Source: Candidatus Saccharimonadota bacterium
GTDB taxonomy: Bacteria; Patescibacteriota; Saccharimonadia; Saccharimonadales; Saccharimonadaceae
Length of the DNA: 64,000 nucleotides
Assembly (NCBI GenBank): GCA_905372305.1
Contig: CAJPOP010000002.1
Location: 1-64,000 of the forward strand
Direction of reading: 5' to 3'
Under the pieces are notes generated by a model, which was not told the origin of the DNA, searched no databases, and was given only the letters and a program-made list of their open reading frames with translations. Shown here piece after piece: positions 7,419 to 20,762 of the stretch (the stretch's first letter is position 1; each line of letters begins with the position of its first letter). The translations under genes were made by a program, and so were the position numbers.

Positions 7419-8306
7419 TTAGCTATCTAAACCTAATAATTCTGGCCAAGTTTTCTCTTCTTCTTGCTCCAACGAAGCCCTCACACCCCTTAGCAATCTA
7501 CACTGCACTCGGCCGCCATAAAACATTCTCTGTGCTAATAGCTTTTTTCCATAATCTTTTTCCATCATAACAGCTTGTCTAAGACGCCATTTATTAGAAA
7601 ATGAACAAGCTAATATACTAGCTATTTGTTCATCATAACACCGTCCATTAGAATCTTCACCAAGATCCCTGCTATAAAGCACTCTCGCTAGCATATCCAT
7701 ACGTATATTAAAAGAGTTCAAACTAGTGGTATTAGCAAGCGCTTGGAGTGTGCCAGCAATCGCCACTAGCGAATCGCCTCTTGCCCTTATTTCTTCTTCA
7801 GTCACTTTAGGGCGCCATAGCTCATCATGACCGATTAGCCGACTCAAGTCGTTGATAAGCGTTTTTTCATCACACCGCTCGTCTAGCGCACTTCCATAAA
7901 AGATGTCATCTGGAGGATCGACTGTATAAGCTCCCGGTATAGCAACGCCAGCCTCTATCGCTTTAGCAGTCAGATCGGGATTTCTAATAAAAGCTGGGTG
8001 AAGCGGTACCATTTTGACGAGAGCATTAGCAACCAACCATTCACTACCTTTTATCCTGAGATATTTATCTCTATCATTGGCAAGTCCTGCCTGATACCCC
8101 ATAGAAGTCATTACGTTTCTTGCTTCTATGGCCATTTCATAGACTTCATCTGACATAATACCTTCCGGAGTTACCTTATCTGCAATCATACCGCGAACAC
8201 AGTCATCCAGATTCTCCTCTGGATTTTTGAAACATCCAAGCTCATTTTTTACCCCATCAAAGGAAGAATAGCTACCTTCTTCATATTTCTGCTCTCGTTC
8301 CAACAT
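7419..8306 (-). CDS. Hypothetical protein, 295 aa
   Basis: The 295-residue soluble protein is preceded by GGAGAG. The N-terminus is acidic, the middle is largely helical, and the C-terminus is basic then acidic (RGVRASLEQEEEKTWPELLG). No signal peptide, membrane helix or catalytic motif is visible. It lies between the convergent 186-residue gene and the rRNA terminator. I do not recognise a family. Confidence 0.7.
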   Translation of the reverse strand: MLEREQKYEEGSYSSFDGVKNELGCFKNPEENLDDCVRGMIADKVTPEGIMSDEVYEMAIEARNVMTSMGYQAGLANDRDKYLRIKGSEWLVANALVKMVPLHPAFIRNPDLTAKAIEAGVAIPGAYTVDPPDDIFYGSALDERCDEKTLINDLSRLIGHDELWRPKVTEEEIRARGDSLVAIAGTLQALANTTSLNSFNIRMDMLARVLYSRDLGEDSNGRCYDEQIASILACSFSNKWRLRQAVMMEKDYGKKLLAQRMFYGGRVQCRLLRGVRASLEQEEEKTWPELLGLDS

Positions 8307-8354
8307 ATTGCTCTCCGCTCTAATCTTGAAATTATATCACACAAACATCGAATC

Positions 8355-8383
8355 GAAAATAAAAACCATCCTATTCGGATGGT
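8355..8383 (-). terminator. Terminator of the 23S-5S rRNA unit
   Basis: ACCATCC/GGATGGT (8365-8371 with 8377-8383) forms a 7-bp stem on the minus strand, followed by a TTTTTATTTTC run. It lies just beyond the 5S 3' end. Confidence 0.85.
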
Positions 8384-8393
8384 CTCTATATAA

Positions 8394-8501
8394 TTCGGCA
8401 CCGTGCTAGTTTCCCACTTTCGCAGTATAATCGCCGCTGGGGAGCTTAACTTCTGTGTTCGGAATGAGAACAGGTGTTTCCTCCTCGCCATGGGCACCGA
8501 A
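8394..8501 (-). rRNA. rrf: 5S ribosomal RNA
   Basis: The minus strand reads CCGAACACAGAAGTTAAGC and other conserved 5S blocks. The terminal stem pairs TTCGGTGCC at the 5' end with GGTGCCGAA at the 3' end, which sets the ends to within a few bases. It follows 23S in the same unit. Confidence 0.93.
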
Positions 8502-8623
8502 GGAGGGGGTTTAAAGCGCTTGGTTCCACATATACTCGCGTGGTGGGCCAAACCCCTTTCTTCGATGTCCAGTTTTCTGCACGGAATTGAATTGTTAATT
8601 GACCGGCACTTGTTGAAAAGCAC

Positions 8624-8640
8624 CAATTACTAGTCAAGTC
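8624..8640 (-). other. 3' half of the 23S processing stem
   Basis: The plus-strand sequence CAATTACTAGTCAAGTC is nearly identical to the minus-strand leader at 11833-11817 (CAATTACTAGTTAAGTC). Trailer and leader therefore pair into a long stem bracketing 23S rRNA, a typical RNase III-type processing site. Confidence 0.75.
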
Positions 8641-8688
8641 TACCTTATCCGCGAGCGTTATGCAAGCATAAACGCTAGCAGACAAGGA

Positions 8689-11813
<3,125 letters not shown>

Positions 11814-11816
11814 ATT

Positions 11817-11833
11817 GACTTAACTAGTAATTG
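11817..11833 (-). other. 5' half of the 23S processing stem
   Basis: The leader sequence pairs with the trailer at 8624-8640. The 23S leader runs about 220 bases from the promoter at 12046-12074 to the mature 5' end. The stretch 11834-12045 holds no gene. Confidence 0.75.
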
Positions 11834-12045
11834 CTACTTTGCAATCACTGTTACCGTCAATTAAAAACTCAATTTCTTTTACTCTCAAATTGTTAATGAT
11901 CATGCCTCGCATTTTGAGTGCACAATAGATTTGTTAAAAACTTAACACATCTGTCTGCATTCAACTAATCATGCTTCACTGCCCTCGCACGTTTTCGCAG
12001 TGTATTGCCAGAGGTTCTCCCGAACATTCGCGTAACTAGTAATCA

Positions 12046-12074
12046 ACTATACAGCAGCCGCAGCTGTTTTGCAA
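12046..12074 (-). promoter_or_regulatory. Promoter of the 23S-5S unit
   Basis: On the minus strand TTGCAA (12069-12074), a 17-base spacer and TATAGT (12046-12051). It sits just after the pyrD stop codon, so 23S-5S does not depend on a 16S promoter. Confidence 0.75.
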
Positions 12075-12082
12075 GAGTTTTT

Positions 12083-13222
12083 TCAAAGTTTTTTCGCCTT
12101 TTTTGGCTCGCTGCGAAAATCCGCGCCAACTGCCTCGGAAACATGAGAAAAACCGTCCTTTTTTAATAGCTCCGCCAACCCGCGATTGATTTGTCCAATT
12201 AGCTGCGGTCCTTCAAAAAACAGCCCAGTAATCAGCCCCACTAGACTGGCACCAGCCTTAATTTTGGCATACGCATCCTCAGCCGAAAATACTCCGCCTA
12301 CACCAATAATTGTCAACCTGTCGCCGTATTTCTTATATGCATGGCGAATTAGTTCTAGACTATGATCGCGCGTCGGCTCGCCGCTCAGTCCGCCGCGGAT
12401 TTCATCAGTCAGCGGATCTTTGATGTCAATTTTACTACGGTCTTTCACCAGATTTGCCACCGTTACGCCCTGGATATTATGCCGAACAATAACTTTCAGC
12501 AGCGAATCGAATTGTTTTATATCGTACAAATGCGGCATTTTCACCCAAAACGGCACATCGCGCGGCACGCTGTCAAGCGCTGTTAATAATGCATCAAGTG
12601 GCTCTGCCTCAATAAACGGCTCTTTACCAGCATTAGGACAGGAGATATTAATTTCTACAACACTCGCCAATTTGTTATCATTAATATATTCTGTTGCTTT
12701 TTTTACATCATTAATAATTGCCTGCTTGGCTGGACGACCGCCAGCCCGTTCAATCGTTGTTTTATTTGCCACAACTGCTACTGACATAACCGTCGGCATA
12801 TCATCTAACCGCCACTGATTACGGCGGACATATCGGCTAATTTTTCGTAAGCCATAATTTGGCATACCAGCATGCACCACCACCGACTTTGTCTTCGGCA
12901 AACGATGAAACCACGGTCGTCGATTTCCCTTTCTCGGTTCTAGCGTCACCGACCCGCCCGAAGCAAACCCAAAACCAACATCCTCCATCAGCGGCGACAG
13001 CTGGACATTTTTATCAAATCCCGCCGACAGACCAACTGGATTATAAAACGTAACGCCATCAATTCTCTGCCGAAGCGACACATCCTCAAAGTTCCACAAC
13101 TTGCGAATAACCCAGCGAGCAGGCGGCAGCGCCTGCGCCATACGACCGCAAAAAACAATCAGCTTATGGGTGAAGTCTGGCGTTAATAGGAATAGTATTG
13201 GCTTGATAAAGCGCCTATACAT
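12083..13222 (-). CDS. pyrD: Dihydroorotate dehydrogenase (quinone-type, class 2)
   Basis: This is the pyrimidine-pathway FMN enzyme converting dihydroorotate to orotate. The start ATG 13222 (MYRRFIKPILFLLTPDFTHK) gives 379 residues with the class 2 N-terminal helical extension. Visible motifs are NPVGLSAGFDKN, EINISCPNAG (substrate loop) and IIGVGGVFSAEDAYAKIKAGASLV (FMN phosphate site). The longer frame upstream overlaps fic and is rejected: TAAACT lies 7 bases before the ATG, predicting a leaderless mRNA. Lone pyr genes are common in host-dependent Saccharibacteria. Confidence 0.93.
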   Translation of the reverse strand: MYRRFIKPILFLLTPDFTHKLIVFCGRMAQALPPARWVIRKLWNFEDVSLRQRIDGVTFYNPVGLSAGFDKNVQLSPLMEDVGFGFASGGSVTLEPRKGNRRPWFHRLPKTKSVVVHAGMPNYGLRKISRYVRRNQWRLDDMPTVMSVAVVANKTTIERAGGRPAKQAIINDVKKATEYINDNKLASVVEINISCPNAGKEPFIEAEPLDALLTALDSVPRDVPFWVKMPHLYDIKQFDSLLKVIVRHNIQGVTVANLVKDRSKIDIKDPLTDEIRGGLSGEPTRDHSLELIRHAYKKYGDRLTIIGVGGVFSAEDAYAKIKAGASLVGLITGLFFEGPQLIGQINRGLAELLKKDGFSHVSEAVGADFRSEPKKAKKL

Positions 13223-13235
13223 ATACGTAAGTTTA

Positions 13236-14306
13236 TCACGCCTCGTATGATCTATCCAAGAAATAATTTGACTGTCTTCTCTGATTAGCGAGCAGCTGAT
13301 CAAGAACAGGGAAAGTCTTACCTGGCTTAAAACAATCATCGCCTAATATCGAACGCACAACAACTAAGCTATTTTGACTGCGGTGCAGCGACTTTTTATT
13401 ATCTTCAAGCCAATTCTGCAAAGCTAGCCGCTCACCAGATCTGTCAGTACCTTTTATCTCCCGCTTAGTGTCATCCACTTGCCGTTCACGTCGCTCCACA
13501 CATCCGACCATTCGCTGCTCATTAATATGCTGCGACAGCGGCAAACTTGGATTGTCTTTTGCAATATCAAGGAACACAAGAAGCTGTGCAGCTCTTCTCT
13601 TTCTATCGCAAAGCTGCCAGTGCTGAGCAACTTCTAAGGATGGCGCGCTCTCGAGCGCGAAGTCTGTATCACAATGATGAACTACATGGAAAGAGTCCAA
13701 AAGCTCCTCCCAGGTCACGTAGTCACCCAGTCTAGCCCACACAGCGTCCGGCGGCACGTTTCTAGCGCCGCTATGCGGACTAATTTCAGGTATAGTTCTT
13801 ACTTTCCAAAAATCTCCACCGTATCTAGAAATTATATTCTGGATATCCTCCGGATTTTGCCCTCCTGTTGCAACTGCATACGACAACAAACGAGACGAGC
13901 GACCATTTCCGTCCATAAATGGATGAACGCCTACGACACTAATTGCAGCAACTACTGACGCATAATCAAGAGCTTGCTGATCATCATATTTCGTATTGTT
14001 TAATATATCCTTTACAGCATCCCATGTTGCATGCAAAAGTTTCGGCTTATCGTCATAATTAGGCGGAAGCAACGTACCAGTTACTACATCATACCCATCA
14101 AAAGGATACTCTGTCGCCTCTCCTGTCTCCGTAATCTGCCGAATCCTCTGGAGCATGCTAATAAAATCATCGCTACTGACCCGCGATAAATAATCGCGTC
14201 TTATGGTAGGGTCTTCTGGAATTTCAGCTTGGAAGTAGCTTAGCAAGTCAGTTGCGTGCTCTGTCGAATGTTCGCCAATGTTTGGAGATAGATTCTCTCT
14301 CGTCAT
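13236..14306 (-). CDS. Fic-domain protein (putative AMP-transferase)
   Basis: The start ATG 14306 (MTRENLSPNIGEH) gives 356 residues. The Fic core HPFMDGNGRSSR matches HPFx(D/E)GNGR, with catalytic His and nucleotide-binding Gly/Asn/Arg. Fic enzymes transfer AMP or other NMPs to target proteins; no target can be named. The C-terminal half is charged and helical (ERRERQVDDTKREIKG). No secretion signal is visible. The promoter is strong: TTGACA (14336-14341), a 16-base spacer, TATAAT (14314-14319), then 7 bases to the ATG (leaderless). Confidence 0.88.
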   Translation of the reverse strand: MTRENLSPNIGEHSTEHATDLLSYFQAEIPEDPTIRRDYLSRVSSDDFISMLQRIRQITETGEATEYPFDGYDVVTGTLLPPNYDDKPKLLHATWDAVKDILNNTKYDDQQALDYASVVAAISVVGVHPFMDGNGRSSRLLSYAVATGGQNPEDIQNIISRYGGDFWKVRTIPEISPHSGARNVPPDAVWARLGDYVTWEELLDSFHVVHHCDTDFALESAPSLEVAQHWQLCDRKRRAAQLLVFLDIAKDNPSLPLSQHINEQRMVGCVERRERQVDDTKREIKGTDRSGERLALQNWLEDNKKSLHRSQNSLVVVRSILGDDCFKPGKTFPVLDQLLANQRRQSNYFLDRSYEA

Positions 14307-14428
14307 GTCTATGATTATACACATTTTTTATTATTTGTCAATAATATTATAAAGAATTACCACCCCCACAATACTCTCTAGCCATACCTTAACTGCAAAC
14401 TTTTAAGGCAAACTTGCACGTTAAATAT

Positions 14429-14998
14429 CTAATCACGTCCCAGCAGCCGTTTCACTCTACCAAATAAGCTTTCTGCGGCCACCCTGGACGTATCAACAAC
14501 GATAGCCTCGCCAGGAGCTTTTAGACTATCGCCAAAAGTCATCCGCGCCTCTATTTCATCTGGCGCCATACCTCTTTGTTCAAGCCTATGGCGTCTAGTA
14601 GCATCATCGCACTCCAGATGAAGCCATTTCATATCGCAGCCACACATAGAAAATACCATTCTTGCAATTTGGGTTGACACCGGAGAAGAACAAAAACCAT
14701 CTTTCTTCAGCAAATCCACTTGTTTGCGCGGAGAACCATAGTACGTGTCAATTTCTTCCATATAGGCAAAATCCAAAGAATCCTCTATATAAAACCCTTG
14801 ACGAAAATTGTCCTTAAACTGCTCTTTTCTGAGAAAAACACCGTGGACACCCGGCACCTCGCCTGGTCGAGGCGGCCTTGTTGTGTGTGTAGGTATATAC
14901 GTATAACCGCCGGCAATAGCCTGCTCTATAAGTGTAGTTTTACCCGACGCCGAAGCTCCTGTAACTATAAAAGAAGGTAAATCACAAATCCTATCCAT
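14429..14998 (-). CDS. Guanylate kinase-like P-loop kinase
   Basis: The start ATG 14998 (MDRICDLPSFIVTG) has GCAGGAG upstream; the longer frame runs into tRNA-Val and is rejected. The 189-residue protein has the P-loop GASASGKT and the GMP-binding HTTRPPRPGE. A Tyr/Glu-rich segment then resembles guanylate kinase (GMP + ATP to GDP + ADP). The C-terminal half is divergent, so a paralogue with another substrate is possible. It follows the tRNA trio on the same strand and may be transcribed with it. Confidence 0.75.
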   Translation of the reverse strand: MDRICDLPSFIVTGASASGKTTLIEQAIAGGYTYIPTHTTRPPRPGEVPGVHGVFLRKEQFKDNFRQGFYIEDSLDFAYMEEIDTYYGSPRKQVDLLKKDGFCSSPVSTQIARMVFSMCGCDMKWLHLECDDATRRHRLEQRGMAPDEIEARMTFGDSLKAPGEAIVVDTSRVAAESLFGRVKRLLGRD

Positions 14999-15059
14999 TT
15001 TAGCTCCTGCAAGAATAGTTATTATAATATCCCAACTACCAATTCCAGTAAAAACTATT

Positions 15060-15136
15060 TGGTGGGCGACAAGGGACTCGAACCCCTGACCCTCTCGGTG
15101 TAAACGAGATGCTCTAGCCAACTGAGCTAGTCGCCC
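15060..15136 (-). tRNA. tRNA-Val (anticodon UAC)
   Basis: A 77-base cloverleaf with acceptor GGGCGAC/GTCGCCC, anticodon stem TCTCG/CGAGA and loop TTTACAC, giving anticodon TAC. The 3' CCA is encoded. It is the last of three tRNAs in a minus-strand cluster. Confidence 0.95.
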
Positions 15137-15210
15137 TTATAAAAAACAGTGGGTAATAAAATAACCCTCCAAGAGGTCATTATATTGCTTTATCCAATAC
15201 AATGACGTTA

Positions 15211-15287
15211 TGGTGGGCGATGAGGGACTTGAACCTCCGACCTCGTCATTATCAGTGACGCGCTCTAACCAGCTGAGCTAATCGCCC
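15211..15287 (-). tRNA. tRNA-Ile (anticodon GAU)
   Basis: A 77-base cloverleaf with acceptor GGGCGAT/ATCGCCC, anticodon stem CGTCA/TGACG and loop CTGATAA, giving anticodon GAT. CCA is encoded. Ile-GAU and Ala-UGC are the pair usually found inside 16S-23S spacers; here they form a stand-alone cluster. Confidence 0.95.
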
Positions 15288-15338
15288 TCGACCTCGTCTT
15301 GGTGGAGTGCCGCGGACGTAAGCCCGCTTCACCCCATA

Positions 15339-15415
15339 TGGTGGAGACACAGGGACTCGAACCCTGGACCCCCTGCTTGCAAAGCAGGTGCTCTAGCCAA
15401 CTGAGCTATGTCCCC
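15339..15415 (-). tRNA. tRNA-Ala (anticodon UGC)
   Basis: A 77-base cloverleaf with acceptor GGGGACA/TGTCTCC, anticodon stem CCTGC/GCAGG and loop TTTGCAA, giving anticodon TGC. CCA is encoded. It is first in the Ala-Ile-Val cluster, about 20 bases after the promoter. Confidence 0.95.
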
Positions 15416-15433
15416 ATTGCCAAGACTTTTTCC

Positions 15434-15462
15434 ATTGTACCGTATCTTTTTCGTTATGACAA
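15434..15462 (-). promoter_or_regulatory. Promoter of the Ala-Ile-Val tRNA cluster
   Basis: On the minus strand TTGTCA (15457-15462), a 17-base spacer and TACAAT (15434-15439). It lies back to back with the plus-strand TATAAT at 15466-15471 of the next gene. The tRNAs therefore do not depend on 16S transcription. Confidence 0.7.
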
Positions 15463-15478
15463 GTGTATAATAGTGTAT

Positions 15479-15721
15479 ATGTTATACGAATTCAGTGTTC
15501 AATCATTTTTTGTCGGCGTACTAATAATAATCGCGGGTGCGCTCGGCGTTGTCTATCACCAAAAACTTGCCGACAACCTAGCTGACGGTCTCAACAGCTA
15601 CGATAAATTCAAATTTTGGGGTCTAGTGGTCTGCGGCATTGGCTTCGCAGTTATGTTAAGCCTGCACACCATTCCGCTAAACTGGATCGTTCAGTCTGTT
15701 TTTAGTAATGGCGTAAGATGA
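15479..15721 (+). CDS. Small membrane protein, 80 aa, two helices
   Basis: ATG 15479 (MLYEFSVQSFFVGVLIIIAGALGVVY) lies 7 bases after TATAAT, so a leaderless mRNA is predicted. Two hydrophobic segments (about residues 9-27 and 46-64) flank a short polar loop. It is on the opposite strand to everything between 16S and 23S, so it separates the two rRNA units. No family is recognised. Confidence 0.7.
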   Translation: MLYEFSVQSFFVGVLIIIAGALGVVYHQKLADNLADGLNSYDKFKFWGLVVCGIGFAVMLSLHTIPLNWIVQSVFSNGVR

Positions 15722-15838
15722 TTCGCCTGGATACATTTTGCCAGATTAACCTCTTACAGTGCATCAGATAGCCAGCAAAATATAATCATATTTATACTTC
15801 GTCTTAAATAACATGATTTTGGCGTAATTACACGGCAT

Positions 15839-15861
15839 CAAAAAAGCCCCTCAACGGGACT
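15839..15861 (-). terminator. Terminator of the 16S rRNA unit
   Basis: AGTCCC-GTTGA-GGGGCT on the minus strand is followed by TTTTTT. It lies just past the trailer half of the 16S processing stem. This ends 16S transcription before the tRNA cluster. Confidence 0.8.
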
Positions 15862-15868
15862 CTTCTAT

Positions 15869-15894
15869 TTAACAACTTGATTGTGCAATTCATC
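15869..15894 (-). other. 3' half of the 16S processing stem
   Basis: The trailer is complementary, with few mismatches, to the leader at 17657-17683 over about 25 bases (core TTGATTGTGCAAT). It brackets 16S rRNA. The rest of 15722-16034 holds only trailer sequence and the terminator. Confidence 0.8.
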
Positions 15895-16034
15895 AATCGG
15901 CTTATCGTAGAGAAAGGTTTTGAACTTCGTCTCGCCCTCGAGAGGACTGTTGTAAATATGTAAGCTCAGCATATTTACGAGACCGACCTAGCTCAACTTG
16001 TGATTGCTCGACAAGCTGGCATCTATTCTCCCTA

Positions 16035-17607
<1,573 letters not shown>

Positions 17608-17656
17608 AATCTACTTTGTATCAAAGTATTAAGGCTCTACAAAAATATAAACTGAC

Positions 17657-17683
17657 GATGATATTGCACAATCAAATTGTTAA
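17657..17683 (-). other. 5' half of the 16S processing stem
   Basis: This leader segment pairs with 15869-15894. The leader between the promoter and 16S is about 165 bases, and nothing else is seen in 17608-17820. Confidence 0.8.
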
Positions 17684-17778
17684 GGTTCATTCTAAGCTGG
17701 CCTGAAGCATAATTTGCCTCACTTTACATATTGTAAACCGTTGCTTAACTCGCACTCCAGCAACCAGACTTAATACCA

Positions 17779-17807
17779 ATCTTACCTTATCTGATTAACT
17801 AGGTCAA
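17779..17807 (-). promoter_or_regulatory. Promoter of the 16S rRNA unit
   Basis: On the minus strand TTGACC (17802-17807), a 17-base spacer and TAAGAT (17779-17784). It sits after the end of the gyrB-gyrA-PAP2 operon. Confidence 0.7.
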
Positions 17808-17820
17808 TACATTTTCTCAA

Positions 17821-18252
17821 TTATTTTGTTGCGAAAAATACAACAGCAGCCACAAATATCCCTAAAATTACCCCAGCCGCCACTTCAATAGGCGTATGGC
17901 CGTGCGCTACTCGAATACGAGGCAGCGTACTTTTTTGCTCGTCAAGCAATTGATTCAGCGTATCGCCTTGTTGCCCCGAAGAAAAACGCACCATTACCGC
18001 ATCATAAACAATAATCATCGCCAACCAACAACTAATTGCAAACTGCACTGTATCAACTCCGTCATACAACCCAATCGTGGCCGCCAATGCCACCATCGTA
18101 GCTGCATGAGCGCTCGGCATACCGCCTGATAGTAACAAGGAAGAGCGCGGATTTTTATTAAACACTCGGCGGTTGCGGCCCATTAAATGGAAAATATGCT
18201 TTGAACCCTGAGCCAGCGCCCAAGCTAGCAAGGGTATCAACAGATACCGCAT
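17821..18252 (-). CDS. Divergent PAP2-family membrane protein (DUF212/YuiD type)
   Basis: The 143-residue membrane protein has the DUF212 signature GGMPSAHAATMVALAATIGL and a C-terminal RVAHGHTPIEVAAGVILGI segment with conserved His. These match the phosphatase-like core of divergent PAP2 proteins. The family may act on lipid phosphates, but the substrate is unknown. Its ATG overlaps the gyrA stop by one base (TAATG), so it is translationally coupled to gyrA. Confidence 0.85.
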   Translation of the reverse strand: MRYLLIPLLAWALAQGSKHIFHLMGRNRRVFNKNPRSSLLLSGGMPSAHAATMVALAATIGLYDGVDTVQFAISCWLAMIIVYDAVMVRFSSGQQGDTLNQLLDEQKSTLPRIRVAHGHTPIEVAAGVILGIFVAAVVFFATK

Positions 18253-20753
18253 TAAGTATCCTCGCTCTGCGAACGCTCTTCCATAAGACCAATGGACGAG
18301 ACTGCATCATTACCATCCAGCCGCATAATCGTCACGCCTTGCGTTGTCCGGCCAAGTAATTTAATATCTTTCAGACTCAGACGAATTGTCTGGCCGTTCT
18401 GCGATACTAAAATGGCGTCTGTCATACCCGGATCAATAGTTTGCACCGAAATAATTGGACCAGTTTTCGCCGTAACGACTGCCGCTTTAATACCAACGCC
18501 GCCGCGCTTATGAGTTGGGAAATTTGCCGCTTTAGTGCGCTTACCAAAACCCTTCTCGCTAATCACCAGCAGCGTCTGACCGTCGCTAGTTACGATATCC
18601 ATACCGACCACGCAATCATTCGGACGCAGACGGACACCACGGACACCGCGAGCTGATCGCCCCATCGGCCGCGCATCTTTTTCATTGAAACGAATCGCTT
18701 GTCCAGCGGATGTTGAAATAATTACATCATTCTCGCCATTCGTTTTCTTTATCCAACGCAACTCGTCGCCATCATCCAATTTAATCGCGATAAGCCCATT
18801 CGTCCGAATATTCGCATAATCTTCCAAAGGAGTCTTCTTGACAGTACCGTTCTTAGTTGCCATAAACAGGTAGCCAGTATCTTTAGAGCCTTTCTCGTGC
18901 TTAATGATGGCTGTAATTTTTTCCTCTGGCTGTAATTGCAGCAGATTGACCGCCGCTACCCCTTTAGCATTCAAACCGGCAGCTGGTACTTCATAAGCCT
19001 TTAAGCGGAAAATACGGCCCTTATTCGTGAAGAATAACAAATAGTCATGCGTACTAGCAGGCACAATTTGCGCAATAATATCCTCTTCTTTGGTTGTCAT
19101 ACCGCGCTTGCCTTTACCGCCGCGGTTCTGCTTGCGATAATCGCTAGCTAGCGTCCGCTTAATATAATTTTCTGTTGTAAGAAGTACAACAGCATCTTCT
19201 TCCGGAATCAATTCCTCGTCCGAGAACTTGCCCAATTCATGATTGATAATTTTACTGCGCCGCTCGTCACCGTATTTTTCTTTCATCGCGATTAGCTCTT
19301 CCTTAACGACCCGCAAAATCTCATTTTCGTCTGCCAAAATCGCTTCCAATTTACGAATCAATTCGTGCAGCTGCCTCAATTCATCCTCAATTTTGTCGCG
19401 CTCCAGACCCTGCAAACGACGCAGTTGCATTGCCAAAATCGCTGCCGCCTGAATTTCCGACAAGCCAAACCGATCCATCAACCGCTTGTCAGCATCGTCG
19501 TAACTTTCGCGAATCGTCTTGATTACCTCATCGATATGATCAAGCGCGATCTTTAATCCCTCCAGAATATGCGCCCGCTCCTTAGCTTTGCGCAACTCAA
19601 ACTCAGTCCGGCGGCGAATCACCCCCTGTCGATGCTTGATAAACTCTGCCAAAATTTCTTTCAGACCCATCACCCTAGGCTGAATACCATTCACTAAGGC
19701 TAGTACGTTGTAATGAAACGACGTTTGCAACCCAGTTAACTTATACAGTTGGTTAAGAATCTTCTTCGGGTAGGCGTCTTTCTTTAATTCAACAACAACC
19801 CGAACCTTACCACGGGCGCTTTCATCACGCGCATCAGCGATGTGAGTTATTTTTTTCGCAAGGACCAGTTCTCGAACCTTGTCGACGAAATTTTCCTTAC
19901 TCATACCATACGGCACTTCAGTAATTACAATACTGTAGCGGCCATTCTTGCGCTCCTCAATATTCGCCACCGCCCGAATCGTTACCGAACCGCGCCCAGT
20001 CTCGTACGCTTGATGCATTGGAGCGCCCCCGTACACTTCCGCGCCTGTCGGAAAGTCAGGACCTTTAATATGCGTTAAAAGCTCATCCAACGTAATATCA
20101 GGATTATCTATTTGCGCCACCGTCGCGTCAACCACTTCGCCAAGATTGTGCGGCGGGATATTCGTCGCCATACCAACAGCAATACCCATTTGCCCGTTCA
20201 GCAGAATATTTGGTACAGCCGCCGGCAAAACAACCGGCTCTTTCTCCGTCCCGTCAAAGTTATCGCGAAAATCAACCGTTTCTTTCTCAATATCGGACAG
20301 TAGCTCGCTACCAACTTTATCCATTCGCGCCTCAGTATAACGAGAAGCTGCCGGCTCATCGCCGTCCATTGAACCGAAGTTACCCTGTCCTTCTACCAGT
20401 GTATAGCGCATTTTCCACGGCTGAGCCAAATTTACCATCGCATCGTAAATCGAAGAGTCGCCGTGAGGATGGTAATTACCCATGACCTCGCCGACAATTT
20501 TCGCCGACTTTACCGTTGCATGAGGGGCGCGCCAGCCATTCTTATTCATTGCATATAAGATTCGCCGATTCACCGGTTTCAAACCGTCGCGCACGTCCGG
20601 CAATGCCCGATCAATAATCACCGACATAGAATACTTTAAGAAAGAGTCTTCCATGACGCTTTCAACTGTCGATTTTTCAATGCCGCGAACTTCTGGATCG
20701 TCGTTCAGAATTTCCGGCTCTTCTACTATATTCTTATTATCGTTATCCGCCAT
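18252..20753 (-). CDS. gyrA: DNA gyrase subunit A
   Basis: The 833-residue breakage-reunion subunit of DNA gyrase. The active-site Tyr lies in AASRYTEARM. The quinolone-determining region reads HPHGDSSIYD, keeping Ser and Asp at the E. coli 83 and 87 positions, i.e. the susceptible-type residues. The C-terminal pinwheel carries a GyrA box (QNRGGKG), which indicates true gyrase rather than topoisomerase IV. An AAGGAGGTGAT ribosome site precedes the ATG. It lies 9 bases after gyrB. Confidence 0.97.
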   Translation of the reverse strand: MADNDNKNIVEEPEILNDDPEVRGIEKSTVESVMEDSFLKYSMSVIIDRALPDVRDGLKPVNRRILYAMNKNGWRAPHATVKSAKIVGEVMGNYHPHGDSSIYDAMVNLAQPWKMRYTLVEGQGNFGSMDGDEPAASRYTEARMDKVGSELLSDIEKETVDFRDNFDGTEKEPVVLPAAVPNILLNGQMGIAVGMATNIPPHNLGEVVDATVAQIDNPDITLDELLTHIKGPDFPTGAEVYGGAPMHQAYETGRGSVTIRAVANIEERKNGRYSIVITEVPYGMSKENFVDKVRELVLAKKITHIADARDESARGKVRVVVELKKDAYPKKILNQLYKLTGLQTSFHYNVLALVNGIQPRVMGLKEILAEFIKHRQGVIRRRTEFELRKAKERAHILEGLKIALDHIDEVIKTIRESYDDADKRLMDRFGLSEIQAAAILAMQLRRLQGLERDKIEDELRQLHELIRKLEAILADENEILRVVKEELIAMKEKYGDERRSKIINHELGKFSDEELIPEEDAVVLLTTENYIKRTLASDYRKQNRGGKGKRGMTTKEEDIIAQIVPASTHDYLLFFTNKGRIFRLKAYEVPAAGLNAKGVAAVNLLQLQPEEKITAIIKHEKGSKDTGYLFMATKNGTVKKTPLEDYANIRTNGLIAIKLDDGDELRWIKKTNGENDVIISTSAGQAIRFNEKDARPMGRSARGVRGVRLRPNDCVVGMDIVTSDGQTLLVISEKGFGKRTKAANFPTHKRGGVGIKAAVVTAKTGPIISVQTIDPGMTDAILVSQNGQTIRLSLKDIKLLGRTTQGVTIMRLDGNDAVSSIGLMEERSQSEDT

Positions 20754-20762
20754 ATCACCTCC

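Noticed and set aside
14306..15121. Longer upstream starts for the Fic and guanylate-kinase-like genes
   Set aside because: They run through the -10 element of fic or into tRNA-Val. The chosen starts have a leaderless promoter or a good SD.
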